From assembly GCA_963834135.1 (NCBI GenBank), contig CAWIAN010000007.1, forward strand, positions 434,001 through 498,000: 64,000 nucleotides of DNA, written 5' to 3'. Source of the stretch: Bog-257 sp963834135 (lineage in GTDB: Bacteria > Acidobacteriota > Terriglobia > Terriglobales > Acidobacteriaceae). The notes beneath the pieces are model-generated. The model ran no database searches. It saw only the letters and a list, made by a program, of their open reading frames with translations, and was not told the origin of the DNA. This document shows, in pieces, positions 17,018-25,407 of this stretch. Made by a program: the position numbers and the translations under genes. Position 1 is the stretch's first letter; every line of letters begins with the position of its first letter.

Positions 17018-18193
17018 TTAGACTTGTCTCAGCGTCTCCGTGATCCTCGCTCTGTATCCAGTCATGGCCGGGAAGAAGCCGGCGAACAGTCCCAGCGCCA
17101 GCGCGACAGCAATTCCCAGCAGCACGGTGTGGGTCGACAACCCAAAGTTTGGATACTGCGCCACGATGTTGCCCAGCATCGGCACCTCGGGCAGAATGTG
17201 CAGCGCCCCGGCGCTGATCAGCAACCCCACGGCTCCGCCCATTACGCCGATCAGCAGCGCCTCGCTGAGGATCAGCGCCATCACCAGTCCGCTGGAGAAG
17301 CCCAGGGTCTTCAGCACCGCGATCTCCTGCTGGCGTTCGCGAACCGCGATGCTCATAGTGTTGGCCGTGACCAGCAGGATGGTGAATGCGACCGCGAGGC
17401 CGATGCCGTTCAGCAGGAAGGCCAGATTGCCCGCCATCGCGATGAAGCCCGCCTGAAAGGCCTGTTCCGTCTCGGTTTTGGTGGCGGCGTCGCTGTTCTC
17501 AAATTGCGCGTCGATGGCCTTGCTGATGGCGCCGGCGTTTTTCGGATCGTCAATCTTCTCCACCAGCCAGCCGATGCCAAGGTTCCGGCCCGTCGCTTCG
17601 TAGAGATATTTGTAGTCGAAGTACATCGAGTTCAAATCCGCGCCGGGATACTTGGCTTCATCCGTGTCATAGATTCCATCGATGACGAAGACAAACGGAC
17701 GTCCTACTCTGTAGGGGGGGATCGAACTCTCCATCTCGAAGGTGTCGCCCACCTTCCACCCGAAGCGCTGGGCCAGCTTGCGTCCCACGATGGCGCCGCG
17801 CCGGTCGTGCAGCCATTTTTCTTTCTGGTCGGGTGGCAGCATGAACTCGGGATAGACGTCGAGGAAAGCTGCGGGCTCGGTGGCGATGTTGGCGAAGAAA
17901 TTCTTGGGATCTTTATAGATTCCGCCGAACCACCAGTTCATGACCACTTCTTTCACGCCGGGCACGGTCTCGACACGCTGCTTATAGTTCAGCGGCAGGT
18001 TGAAGACCAGGCTGACGTAGTGGCGCGTGACCAGGCGGCCGGCGTTGCCGGAATGCAGTCCGAAGTTCACCGCCTCCACCACCGTCTGCAAGGTACAGAA
18101 CAGAAAGATGCACACGGACATCGCCAGCACGGTAGAGAGCGTGCGAATCCAGTTCTTGCGCAGATGCTTGAGGACCAGCGGTGCGAATTTCAT
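17018..18193 (-). CDS. MacB/FtsX-type ABC transporter permease (2)
   Basis: A 391-residue permease with an N-terminal helix (about 15-38), a large periplasmic domain and three C-terminal helices. The FtsX part has TILLVTANTMSIAVRERQQEIAVLKTLGFSSGLV and ends with AGFFPAMTGYRARITETLRQV. It is paralogous in layout to the next permease, so the exporter is probably a heterodimer driven by the upstream ATPase. The start is a normal ATG. A gap of 231 bases with family D repeats separates it from the ATPase. Confidence 0.87.
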   Translation of the reverse strand: MKFAPLVLKHLRKNWIRTLSTVLAMSVCIFLFCTLQTVVEAVNFGLHSGNAGRLVTRHYVSLVFNLPLNYKQRVETVPGVKEVVMNWWFGGIYKDPKNFFANIATEPAAFLDVYPEFMLPPDQKEKWLHDRRGAIVGRKLAQRFGWKVGDTFEMESSIPPYRVGRPFVFVIDGIYDTDEAKYPGADLNSMYFDYKYLYEATGRNLGIGWLVEKIDDPKNAGAISKAIDAQFENSDAATKTETEQAFQAGFIAMAGNLAFLLNGIGLAVAFTILLVTANTMSIAVRERQQEIAVLKTLGFSSGLVMALILSEALLIGVMGGAVGLLISAGALHILPEVPMLGNIVAQYPNFGLSTHTVLLGIAVALALGLFAGFFPAMTGYRARITETLRQV

Positions 18194-18205
18194 GGAGTCA
18201 AAACC

Positions 18206-18405
18206 TTTTCACCACGGAGGCACGCAGAAAAACCTTTCTTCATTTATCTCTGTTCCGAATCTTGGTTCGAGGCGTGTGCCATTCGTTCTCGTCAAGCGCG
18301 TCGGACACACAGAGAAGGCCGCTCCTACCCATCGGAGCGAGTTGTGAGCGAGAAATATTAATCTCTACCTCTTCTTCCCCGTGCTCTCCGTGCCTCTGTG
18401 GTAAA
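18206..18405. repeat. Inverted family D repeats bounding about 200 bases
   Basis: TTTTCACCACGGAGGCACGC at 18206-18225 is mirrored by CTCTCCGTGCCTCTGTGGT at 18384-18402. The sequence between them has no recognisable gene. A similarly sized inverted pair lies at 63193-63388, with unrelated internal sequence. Confidence 0.6.
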
Positions 18406-18424
18406 TGCCTTCCGGAATTTGCCT

Positions 18425-19081
18425 TCAGGCCGAAAACACTCCCTTATCGAGATGATGCTGCACGCTGGCGCGGGCGGCGGCGCGCGGATCGTGGGTCACC
18501 ATCACGATGGTCTTGCCGAACTCTTTGTTGAACGTCTCCATCAGCGTCAGGATCTCCTCGGCGCTCTGGTGATCGAGGTCGCCAGTCGGCTCGTCCGCCA
18601 CTACCACGGTCGGATCGGTCACGATGGCGCGCGCGATGGCGACACGCTGCTCTTGTCCGCCGGAGAGCTGGCGCGGATAGTGCTTCGAGCGATCTTCCAA
18701 TCCCACGATGCGCAATGCGGTCATGGCGCGCTGGCGGCGCTCGCTCTTCGACAGCGGTGCCAGCAGCAGCGGCAGCTCGACATTCTCCACGGCGTTCAGT
18801 ACGGGGATGAGGTTGTAGAACTGGAAGATGAATCCGATGTTGCGGCTGCGCCACTTGGCGAGTTCGCCTTCGGAAAGCGGAGTAAGATCGGTGCCCGCGA
18901 CGGTGACCTTGCCCGAGGTGACGCGGTCGATGCCGGCGATCAGGTTCAGCAGCGTCGTCTTGCCGGAGCCGGACGGGCCCATCAGGGCGACGAACTCGCC
19001 CTGGGGCACGTCGAGGTTGATGCCGTCGAGCACCTTGATCTGCTGCGTGTCGCGCTGATAGACCTTGCGCACGTTCTGCAC
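18425..19081 (-). CDS. ABC transporter ATPase (LolD/MacB type), start frameshifted
   Basis: The in-frame part has 218 residues from a GTG. Walker A is GPSGSGKTT, the Q-loop is FIFQFYNL, the signature is LSGGQEQRVAIARA, Walker B is VVVADEPTGDLD, and the H-switch is MVTHD. It powers the two downstream FtsX-type permeases. The true start is probably the ATG at 19115, which has GGAG five bases upstream, but that ATG is one base out of frame. Removing one T near 19098 gives MSTSGQTPAVSVQNVRKVY, a typical N-terminus. Either a real +1 frameshift or a sequence error is present. Confidence 0.9.
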   Translation of the reverse strand: MQNVRKVYQRDTQQIKVLDGINLDVPQGEFVALMGPSGSGKTTLLNLIAGIDRVTSGKVTVAGTDLTPLSEGELAKWRSRNIGFIFQFYNLIPVLNAVENVELPLLLAPLSKSERRQRAMTALRIVGLEDRSKHYPRQLSGGQEQRVAIARAIVTDPTVVVADEPTGDLDHQSAEEILTLMETFNKEFGKTIVMVTHDPRAAARASVQHHLDKGVFSA

Positions 19082-19152
19082 GCTGACGGCGGGTGTACTG
19101 ACCGGATGTACTCATGATTGCTCCAGTTGCTGTGTGCGCGTTCTCTGAAACG

Positions 19153-19183
19153 TTTTGTATCAGGGCACGGCTTCAGCCGTGCC
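19153..19183 (-). repeat. Left family B end of the RAYT unit
   Basis: TTTTGTATCAGGGCACGG followed by CTTCAGCCGTGCC. It is the inverted counterpart of the right end. Confidence 0.75.
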
Positions 19184-19210
19184 GTATTGGCCTTCAGATG
19201 GAATAGGGCT

Positions 19211-19687
19211 TTAGCCCCTGCTCGCTTTCACCTTAACCAAGTACGCATAGCTGTAAGGAAACATTTCGGGCGAATTCGTTAGCCGCGCTTTCACCGGGTT
19301 CTGTGCGATGTACTCACGATGCTGTCGAAAGCTTTCCTGATCGTCGACCCGCACCTCTGAAAATCCGCGCTGCCATACTTCGCCCACATACCCGAGTTCC
19401 TTCTTGAGCCGGAAAGAAAAGCCGCCCTTGATCAACTGCATTGCCCTTTCAATCGTTATCTCGCCCCCGACGGTCAGCAAGAGATGCACGTGGTTCGGCA
19501 TGACTACGAAATCATGGACGCGGAACTTCTTCGCCGCGACGTACGAGCGAAGGGTTTCGATGAACAGCGTCGCATTCCGTTCCGATTGCAGTAGCGCTTG
19601 ACCCATACTTGTTCTCGTCGTAACAAAGAACGTGCGCTCCGAACTCAGGATCTGAGCTGAGCTGGCATTGCGAACAGGTTTCGACAT
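19211..19687 (-). CDS. REP-associated tyrosine transposase (RAYT)
   Basis: A 158-residue Y1 HUH-family protein. The HUH motif is MPNHVHLLL near residue 65, and the catalytic Tyr lies in HREYIAQNPVKARL near residue 130. WQRGFSEVRVDDQ between them is typical of RAYTs, relatives of IS200/IS605 TnpA that cut at REP hairpins. Length is normal and the frame is intact. The stop codon falls in the loop of the inner left palindrome, and the inner right palindrome begins only a few bases upstream of the ATG, where an RBS would be. Translation may therefore be damped by that hairpin. Confidence 0.9.
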   Translation of the reverse strand: MSKPVRNASSAQILSSERTFFVTTRTSMGQALLQSERNATLFIETLRSYVAAKKFRVHDFVVMPNHVHLLLTVGGEITIERAMQLIKGGFSFRLKKELGYVGEVWQRGFSEVRVDDQESFRQHREYIAQNPVKARLTNSPEMFPYSYAYLVKVKASRG

Positions 19688-19691
19688 GATG

Positions 19692-19760
19692 CAGGGGCTA
19701 AAGCCCTCTCACTCTCCGGATGTTTCGGCGGCACGACCAAGGTCGTGCCCTGATACAAAA
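19692..19760 (+). repeat. Right end of the RAYT unit: inner and outer palindromes
   Basis: The inner stem is CAGGGGCTAAAGCCCT. About 22 bases later comes GGCACGACCAAGGTCGTGCC, then CTGATACAAAA. The stem bases differ from the left copy but pairing is kept. Confidence 0.75.
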
Positions 19761-19800
19761 CGGCACTGCCTGCCGCTTGCCACGCGTGGACAAGGCCACG

Positions 19801-20052
19801 TCAACGCCCCGACATTGCATTACTGCTTTGCCGTCTTTGCCGAAACATCCATAGTGCCAAGACAAACCACGAGACTGCGATTACGACGAAGATGGCCAGC
19901 CGAAAATAAAGTTGCAGTCGCCACACACTAGCGTCCACAAACGGATAGGCCGTCATCCAGACAGCGAATGCAACAAGATACAAATCGAACAAAGCTGCAA
20001 CTGTCAGCAGCCCCAACGCCAACTTCGCCGCGAGTGCTTTCCGGATAGCCAT
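19801..20052 (-). CDS. Small two-helix membrane protein
   Basis: 83 residues from the ATG at 20052, which has GGGA upstream. Two hydrophobic segments (about residues 10-32 and 48-70) are joined by a short loop. The C-terminus is basic and Ser-rich. No family was recognised. It lies between the membrane fusion protein and the RAYT unit on the same strand as the exporter genes, so it may belong to the transporter operon, but a role is unknown. Confidence 0.5.
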   Translation of the reverse strand: MAIRKALAAKLALGLLTVAALFDLYLVAFAVWMTAYPFVDASVWRLQLYFRLAIFVVIAVSWFVLALWMFRQRRQSSNAMSGR

Positions 20053-20355
20053 TGTTTCCCGTCCGTGCCCGATCCGGGCGCGCCGCCTGATCCGGGAATC
20101 TCCACCGTGCTTACGGTGTGTCGAGCCTTGCGTTGCTTCCCAATTCGGGAAAACGCGCACATTCGCCCTGAGAGCGCCTGTTTACTCTCTTGATGCCCCT
20201 AACCATCGTCAGCCTTGCGATCGTCGCTCATGGGCCTTCTAAACGCAACTACGAGGCATTCTGGTGACGTTCTGTAATGGCAATATAGTGCTGATTAATT
20301 TTCACAATAAATTACACTATAGTGCTAATTCCTCAAAGATGAAGCCTAAGATCTT
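20053..20355. other. Intergenic region with AT-rich operator-like boxes
   Basis: 303 bases between the small membrane protein gene and the fusion protein gene. The 20275-20335 part is strikingly AT-rich for this genome and holds two related boxes (listed separately). No gene is seen. Confidence 0.4.
20281..20328. promoter_or_regulatory. Two CACTATAGTG-like boxes
   Basis: CACTATAGTG (20315-20324) is a perfect ten-base palindrome, and CAATATAGTG (20281-20290) is a near copy 34 bases away. Both are followed by a CT(A/G)ATT extension. Spaced palindromes in AT-rich DNA suggest a repressor operator, perhaps for the small membrane protein gene. Confidence 0.4.
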
Positions 20356-21591
20356 TTAACTCTTGATCTTAACCACATCTCCGTCCTTCAGCTTCTGCGG
20401 AGGGTTGTTGACCAGCGTTTCTCCGCCCGCAAGCCCCTGTTTCACGATGATCTGCCCATGCAGATCGGCTCCGGTGACCACTGTCAGCGACCGCGCTTTG
20501 TTGTCCTCGATCTCGAAGACCGTAGGCTTGCCGTCCTTCGAGATCACCGCGTCTTTCGGGACCGTGATGATGCGCTGAGCGACCGCGCCCGCCGGCTGCG
20601 TATGTTTTGGCTCGAGGAACGTCACGTTGCAGCTCATCTCCGGTCGCAGATACTTGTCCTTGTCGAGAATTGACACCTTTACGGTGACCGTGGCCTTGGT
20701 GCGATCGGCGGTGGGGATGACCTGCCGCAGCACGCCCTTGTAGGTGTGGTTCGGCACTGCCTGGACCTGGATGTCGGCCGGCTGGTTCGGCTGAAGCTGG
20801 CCTACGTTCGACTCGTTGACGTCGACTTCGGCTTCCAGCGAATTCATATCAGCGATGGCGACGATGGCCCCCGATGAGGTCGAAATATTCACGCCCGGCG
20901 GAATGGGCGCAACGCTCTCGCCCACCTCGGTCATTTTCTTGACCACGATTCCGGAGAAGGGAGCGCGCACGATGGTGAAGTCCAGATAGGCCTGCTGTAC
21001 CTGGAGATTCGCCTGATCTTGCTGGATAGCGGCCGCGGCGAGATTGACCTTGGCTTTAGCAGCGTCGAGAGCGTCCTGCGAGACTACCTTCTCTTTGTAG
21101 AGATCTTCCTGCAACCGCTCCTGACGCTGCTGCTCGGCCAAGTCGGCCTTGGCGTACTCAATGTCGGCCTTCGCTTTCACGATGGCGGCGAGGGCGTCCT
21201 GATTGTCGAGCGTCGCCAGCACCTCTCCCGCCTGCACTACACTGCCCTCTTCCACGCGCAGTTCGGAGATGCGGCCCTGAATTTTGGATGAGACCACCGA
21301 CTGGTGCCGCGCCACCAGGTACCCCGAAGCGGTGAGGATAGGTGCGCCGGCGCCGGCGCTGCTGCCGCTCTCGACCGTGGGCTGAAAAGTTTCGACTTCG
21401 ACGGCGCCGAAGACCGGATGCGCTCGCTGATAATAGAATCCGCCGACGACCAGGACCGCGATCAGCAGCAACACCAGCAGCGGCACGCGCCAGCGATTGC
21501 GGCGCGGCGTCTCGCGATCGATGCGCAACGAGGCCAGGTCGTCTTTCAGTTCCCGCATGGTTAAGTCCGGAGTTTCAACCCCTGATAGCAT
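20356..21591 (-). CDS. Membrane fusion protein (HlyD/MacA-type periplasmic adaptor)
   Basis: About 411 residues from the ATG at 21591, which has AGGA six bases upstream; longer in-frame starts look spurious. One N-terminal membrane anchor (about residues 33-52) precedes a biotinyl-lipoyl half-motif (ASGYLVARHQSVVSSKIQGRI), a long alpha hairpin (KADIEYAKADLAEQQRQERL...), the second half-motif (TIVRAPFSGIVVKKMTEVGE) and beta-barrel/MP domains. It should link the MacB-like permeases to an outer membrane channel. It is the first gene of the exporter set on this strand; a TolC-like gene lies far away at 56 kb. Confidence 0.9.
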   Translation of the reverse strand: MLSGVETPDLTMRELKDDLASLRIDRETPRRNRWRVPLLVLLLIAVLVVGGFYYQRAHPVFGAVEVETFQPTVESGSSAGAGAPILTASGYLVARHQSVVSSKIQGRISELRVEEGSVVQAGEVLATLDNQDALAAIVKAKADIEYAKADLAEQQRQERLQEDLYKEKVVSQDALDAAKAKVNLAAAAIQQDQANLQVQQAYLDFTIVRAPFSGIVVKKMTEVGESVAPIPPGVNISTSSGAIVAIADMNSLEAEVDVNESNVGQLQPNQPADIQVQAVPNHTYKGVLRQVIPTADRTKATVTVKVSILDKDKYLRPEMSCNVTFLEPKHTQPAGAVAQRIITVPKDAVISKDGKPTVFEIEDNKARSLTVVTGADLHGQIIVKQGLAGGETLVNNPPQKLKDGDVVKIKS

Positions 21592-21733
21592 CGCATTCCT
21601 GCCGCAAGTTTGAAAGGGCAGCCGCCTCGGTGGGCCGCTGGCTCCCGGTCGTCCGCGCACGCGGACGTTCAATATGAAAACGATTGTCAATGTTTCGCGG
21701 GAATGGCGTCAGTGTGGATTGTCAGCAGGGGCG

Positions 21734-21749
21734 AATGACAATTGTCATT
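21734..21749. promoter_or_regulatory. Perfect palindrome AATGACAATTGTCATT
   Basis: A 16-base perfect dyad about 145 bases upstream of the fusion protein start. Half-sites ATTGTCA recur at 21683-21689 and 21718-21724 on the same strand. This looks like an operator for a dimeric repressor controlling the exporter. Confidence 0.5.
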
Positions 21750-21896
21750 TGTACTCCGATGAAAAATCATGGCGGCGCCTCGATTTCGGGACCACGATTC
21801 GCGGAGGTGGGATTGTCTATGAAGTCTGTCGAGCCATCAGGTCCATGGCCTCGCACCCGCCCGAAGAGAATCTGCTCGCGTCTACGAAAAGAAAAT

Positions 21897-21923
21897 CCCC
21901 ACTCAGGGCTGGCCTGAGTGGGG
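21897..21923 (-). terminator. Terminator of the CxxCH protein gene
   Basis: An 11-base perfect stem, CCCCACTCAGG with CCTGAGTGGGG. On the minus strand it is followed by ATTTTCTTTTC. The right half (GTGGGGATTTTC) also matches the end of family A repeats, so it may be a recruited copy. Confidence 0.7.
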
Positions 21924-21963
21924 TCATTACGTGAAGCCATTGCAAGGGTTGCTGTCGCCGCTG

Positions 21964-23808
21964 TTAGTTCCCCGCGCCGTCGCAGGAGACGTCAGGAGGC
22001 GAGTTCGGGTTGAGGATCTTGTTCATGCAGTTGAGGCGGCGCTCAACGTCGCCGAAGGTGTTGTGATAGGACGAGTAAACCGGATCCTGCACCACCTCAT
22101 TCCCCGGTGTGTTCACACCGAATGGGGTCGCGCAGGGACTGGTCAGGACTCCGCCGCTGTTATTGCAACCCAGCAGGAAAGCGGAAAGTGCGGAGGGCTG
22201 ATCGCCGCTGCCCGTGGCTGCACGATTCACGACTTGCTGGAACGCGGTCTGCGTCTCCGTCCCATGGCAACCATTACAGGTTCCGTTGATGCCTCCGACC
22301 GGATCGGCGGCGCCGGTCTTACCGTTGATCACCTGGGGTGACGCGGCAAAAATCACTCTCGCCGTGTAGAGGCTCGAGTTACTTTGCATGGAAGGGGAGC
22401 TGTCCCAGAAAACTCCTGTGGCGCTGAGGGAAGGGTTGGGGTTGAGAGCGGAAACGCCCCGATCGCTCGTTGGAACGGTGAAGGTTCCGTTTTCAATGCT
22501 GGTCTGGCCGGTGAGAATCAAGCCCTCGATTGTCCCGAGCGCGGTGGAGCAGCCCGGCGGAGTGTTGCTCGGATCCTGGTTCGAGAAGGTGCAGAACATC
22601 GTGCCATTCACTGCGCCGCCATCGAAACTCAAGTCCGGAGTCTGGGTCAGGGCCACTTGTTGAAACTGCTTGACCCCGTTCTGGACCGTCGATCCCAGTG
22701 TCCACTCCCGCATCTCCCAAACCGCAGGATTCTGGAGCGATCCAGCACCGGCCAGCTCGATCTCGTTCGTTCGGACTTCAGCCAGAGCACTGCCGTTGGG
22801 AGCGCTGGCACCTCCTGCCCCAGCCGCAACTACCTGGGAGACGATTTGGTTGAGGTCATAGTTGAAGTCGCCCGGGTTTCCTCCCTGCGCATTGCAGCCC
22901 GGAGCGTTAAATCCGTTGGGGCAATCGTTCGAAAGGTTCGCCCACTCCTGCGCCCAGGTCTGGGCTGAGATTTGGTGGGGCACGTTGTACTCGAGAATGA
23001 TGTTGAACTTCTGGTTTCCCGAGCCGCTGCCGCCCTGCTGGTTTTCGCAGAAGTTACCGCTGGCCACACCGCCGCCATCATCGTTCGTGGGATTCATCGT
23101 GAACCCGAATACAAACCGCAACTGGCCGGCATAGTCGGATTGGCCGTTCTGACCCACGTCGATGCGGTTAACGATGGCGTTCAAATGCACCGGAGACTTC
23201 GGCAGAGACAGGCAGAACCTGAGATTGCTGTAGGGGTTGGTGCACATGTTAAGGCCGTTGGTGTCCTTTGCCCAATAGTCGAAGAAGTTCTTGGCCTGCG
23301 GCCGGGGCTGGGCAGTAAAGCCGTTGATCGTCTGGGGTATGCCCATCTGAGCGAGCATGTTCATCCACATCTGCTCGGCAGGCTGAGGATTGTCAGTGGG
23401 CTGTAAGCCGGCGATCGCCATCATCAGCTCGTTGAAGGTCCATGCTCCGCTCTGGTTCCCGACGCTGATGCAGGGATCCCAGGTCAGGGTCGGATCTTCG
23501 ACAACCTGTATGGCCTCAACCAGCAGCGAATGATCGGGAAGAATCGTGAGGCCGTTCGGTGTCAGGATGGGCCGTTCCAGTGCGACGCGGTCCGAGGCGC
23601 TCAACGACTGCGGAAAGTCGGCCTTCCGGAGCGCGGCCTCTACCAGACGCGGGGAAGCCTGGTCGCTGACGCGGCTGATATACCGGGCTCGATGTGCTGG
23701 TTGTTGGTTGGACCGCGATCGGGTTGATGCCACGCGGAAGGTGATCGTCACGACTACTGCAATCAGTAGCCATAGCAGCAGACTGCCAAGTTTTCTGGGC
23801 GATTTCAT
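21964..23808 (-). CDS. Exported protein with a single CxxCH haem-binding motif
   Basis: A 614-residue protein with an N-terminal signal anchor (about residues 8-28). The body is Asn/Gly/Ser-rich and mostly beta or loop. Several Cys residues lie in the middle part (DPCISVG, GNFCENQ, NDCPNGFNAPGC). One c-type haem motif, CNGCH, occurs near residue 515 (GGINGTCNGCHGTETQTAFQQV), as in cytochrome-like exported proteins. No other cytochrome domain is clear, so it may bind one haem c or only resemble that motif. It is transcribed alone and followed by a strong terminator. Confidence 0.65.
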   Translation of the reverse strand: MKSPRKLGSLLLWLLIAVVVTITFRVASTRSRSNQQPAHRARYISRVSDQASPRLVEAALRKADFPQSLSASDRVALERPILTPNGLTILPDHSLLVEAIQVVEDPTLTWDPCISVGNQSGAWTFNELMMAIAGLQPTDNPQPAEQMWMNMLAQMGIPQTINGFTAQPRPQAKNFFDYWAKDTNGLNMCTNPYSNLRFCLSLPKSPVHLNAIVNRIDVGQNGQSDYAGQLRFVFGFTMNPTNDDGGGVASGNFCENQQGGSGSGNQKFNIILEYNVPHQISAQTWAQEWANLSNDCPNGFNAPGCNAQGGNPGDFNYDLNQIVSQVVAAGAGGASAPNGSALAEVRTNEIELAGAGSLQNPAVWEMREWTLGSTVQNGVKQFQQVALTQTPDLSFDGGAVNGTMFCTFSNQDPSNTPPGCSTALGTIEGLILTGQTSIENGTFTVPTSDRGVSALNPNPSLSATGVFWDSSPSMQSNSSLYTARVIFAASPQVINGKTGAADPVGGINGTCNGCHGTETQTAFQQVVNRAATGSGDQPSALSAFLLGCNNSGGVLTSPCATPFGVNTPGNEVVQDPVYSSYHNTFGDVERRLNCMNKILNPNSPPDVSCDGAGN

Positions 23809-24148
23809 TGATTTTGCTCCTCATGCGCGCCGATGGCGCGCGGGTGGGCGTTGAAGCAAAAGTGAGCAAGCTGAACTCACCTGTTGGAATCGGCCTGCAG
23901 CGGAACTACACCGTAGGGATCTTGCGGCTATTCCGGCAGTGGGGAGCGATGAGATTTCGCCACCGGAGGCACCGAGAGGCCTGAAGGCGGCGAAGATCTT
24001 GCCACCTTCAATGGCCTTTGCCAACAGCCATTAAGTGGTCATAAAGGAGAAAATAGCTGGATTACGCAAAAAGCAGCTGCCTGCTTGAGAACTGAAGCGA
24101 AAGCAGATGAGGTGATGGCTGCATCGTCTTGGAGGGAACTCCAGACGT
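23809..24148. other. Intergenic region and possible structured leader
   Basis: 340 bases upstream of the CxxCH protein gene. It contains a long imperfect hairpin (listed separately) and GCGCGC-type dyads close to the start. No gene is seen. Confidence 0.4.
23976..24017 (-). promoter_or_regulatory. Long imperfect hairpin in the leader of the CxxCH gene
   Basis: On the minus strand, AGGCC and TGAAGGTGGC pair with GCCGCCTTCA and GGCCT around AAGATCTTC. It could be part of an RNA leader, but it does not match a riboswitch consensus I can recall. Confidence 0.3.
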
Positions 24149-25126
24149 CTAGCGGAAGGTGAACGTGGCGCTGGCTGACGGTTCTTTTTGCCGCATCCCC
24201 GGAGTGTGCGAGGTGAGGAACTGCTTAATATCGGGCCAGAATTCGTTGAGGATCTGCGCCTGGGCCACACCACTCAGACCGGCCAGCGCGTTCTCGATGG
24301 TGCCGCTCACCGACTCGTTGCGGTAGGGAACATAGGCATTCGAGACAGCGGCCTGCACGAACTGTCCGGAGATGGCGGAGTAGTTGATCACGCTGCGTCC
24401 GTCGTCACTGCGGCCAATCACCACGCGGCTGGCAGCGTATGCCAGGCGGTCGATGATGCGCGTCTGATGCGACCGGAAATATCGCGGGTCCTGATGGAAG
24501 AGGGTGGGAAAGAGGAACCCGCTGAAGAACGAAGCCGCTTCTTCTCCCGCGGCCGAAACACCCACGCGTTGGCCAAAGCCGTGCATTCCGCCACCCAGCG
24601 TCGGCCATGCGCCCGAGGCTTGCGCGATCACCGCATCGGCCATGATGCTGAAGCCCATGTCTGCGGAGTGTGTGCTGCGCGCGAACAAGTCGAACTTCTG
24701 TTTCGCGGTCAGCGGAACGTAAGACGGCGCATCGGGCAGCGGCTGTCCGGGCAGAAAGTTGTGCGCCATTTTCACCAGGTTGTCGTGCTCGAAACTTGCC
24801 TTGAGTGCGGCGCGGCTGAACTGCGCTTTGCTGAAGGCGTAAGCACTCATCTCGGCGGGCATCCAGGAAGCGGCGTGAAGTTGGGCGCACACGGCGGCCG
24901 GGGTTTGCGGCTCGATGAAGTTGTCGAGATTCACAGTCGGCAGGCCGGCATTGAGAGTAGCCGCCAGCTCTGAAGTCGGCTCAGAAAGTTTTACGGAGGC
25001 AGATGCGGGCGGCGCCGGCAGGACAAATTCGGGCGGCAAGGGGGCAGAGGCAAGCAGCGGCTGTTGAGCGGTAAGTGATGTTCCGCATAAACCGAGACCC
25101 AGAAAAACTGCCACCCCTAGCTTCAT
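24149..25126 (-). CDS. Exported protein of unknown function
   Basis: About 325 residues from the ATG at 25126; an upstream ATG at 25159 would add 11 residues before a signal peptide (MKLGVAVFLGLGLCGTSLTA). The mature part has a Pro/Ala-rich start, then residues about 90-320 with amphipathic and glycine-rich segments (AAGEEAASFFSGFLFPTLFHQDPRYF, RLAYAASRVVIGRSDDG). I recall similar exported proteins as conserved in Acidobacteria without a known role; this is memory, not a search. It ends with SASATFTFR, compatible with an outer membrane beta strand ending in Phe-x. Confidence 0.6.
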   Translation of the reverse strand: MKLGVAVFLGLGLCGTSLTAQQPLLASAPLPPEFVLPAPPASASVKLSEPTSELAATLNAGLPTVNLDNFIEPQTPAAVCAQLHAASWMPAEMSAYAFSKAQFSRAALKASFEHDNLVKMAHNFLPGQPLPDAPSYVPLTAKQKFDLFARSTHSADMGFSIMADAVIAQASGAWPTLGGGMHGFGQRVGVSAAGEEAASFFSGFLFPTLFHQDPRYFRSHQTRIIDRLAYAASRVVIGRSDDGRSVINYSAISGQFVQAAVSNAYVPYRNESVSGTIENALAGLSGVAQAQILNEFWPDIKQFLTSHTPGMRQKEPSASATFTFR

Positions 25127-25407
25127 TGTGCCCAGCCTGCATGGTTTCCGTTCGTGCATTATGTATGAAGTCGCGCGATTGCGAAAGGCTGTTCTGCGAC
25201 TCAGAAAATTAATTTTGATGGGCTGGCAACCAGCCGGCCACGAGACGAAACGTCTGTTGAATTTTTCAACAATTCAGTCCACGCCGACTGCTTTCGATGG
25301 GATTTCACGAGAGAAGCTGGACGTGAGCAGCTAATCTGCGTCGGCGAAGGCCGGGGTAGTCACAAGGGTGGCTAGGAGAACACGGCGTCTCCGGCTATTA
25401 TGTCGGG

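Larger units (their letters stand above)
19153..19760. mobile_element. RAYT unit with inverted double-palindrome ends
   Basis: A 608-base element holding one RAYT transposase gene. Each end carries an outer family B stem with the CTGATACAAAA tail (19153-19183 and 19730-19760) and an inner AGGGGCTAAAGCCCT stem (about 19205-19220 and 19692-19707). The two ends are inverted relative to each other. It sits between a small membrane protein gene and the exporter ATPase gene, inside a probable efflux operon and in the operon's direction. Confidence 0.8.
21592..21963. other. Upstream region of the fusion protein gene
   Basis: 372 bases between the fusion protein start and the stop of the CxxCH protein gene. 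It contains a 16-base perfect palindrome, further ATTGTCA half-sites and a strong terminator hairpin (each listed separately). No gene is seen. Confidence 0.45.

Noticed and set aside
18206..18405. A single MITE family together with 63193-63388
   Set aside because: The inverted ends and length are similar, but the internal sequences are unrelated, so one shared element is not supported.
23820..24060. Possible GEMM-I (c-di-GMP) riboswitch upstream of the CxxCH gene
   Set aside because: A GGCAAAGGCC segment recalls the motif, but the expected GCAAAGCC block and second receptor stem are not found in the right order.
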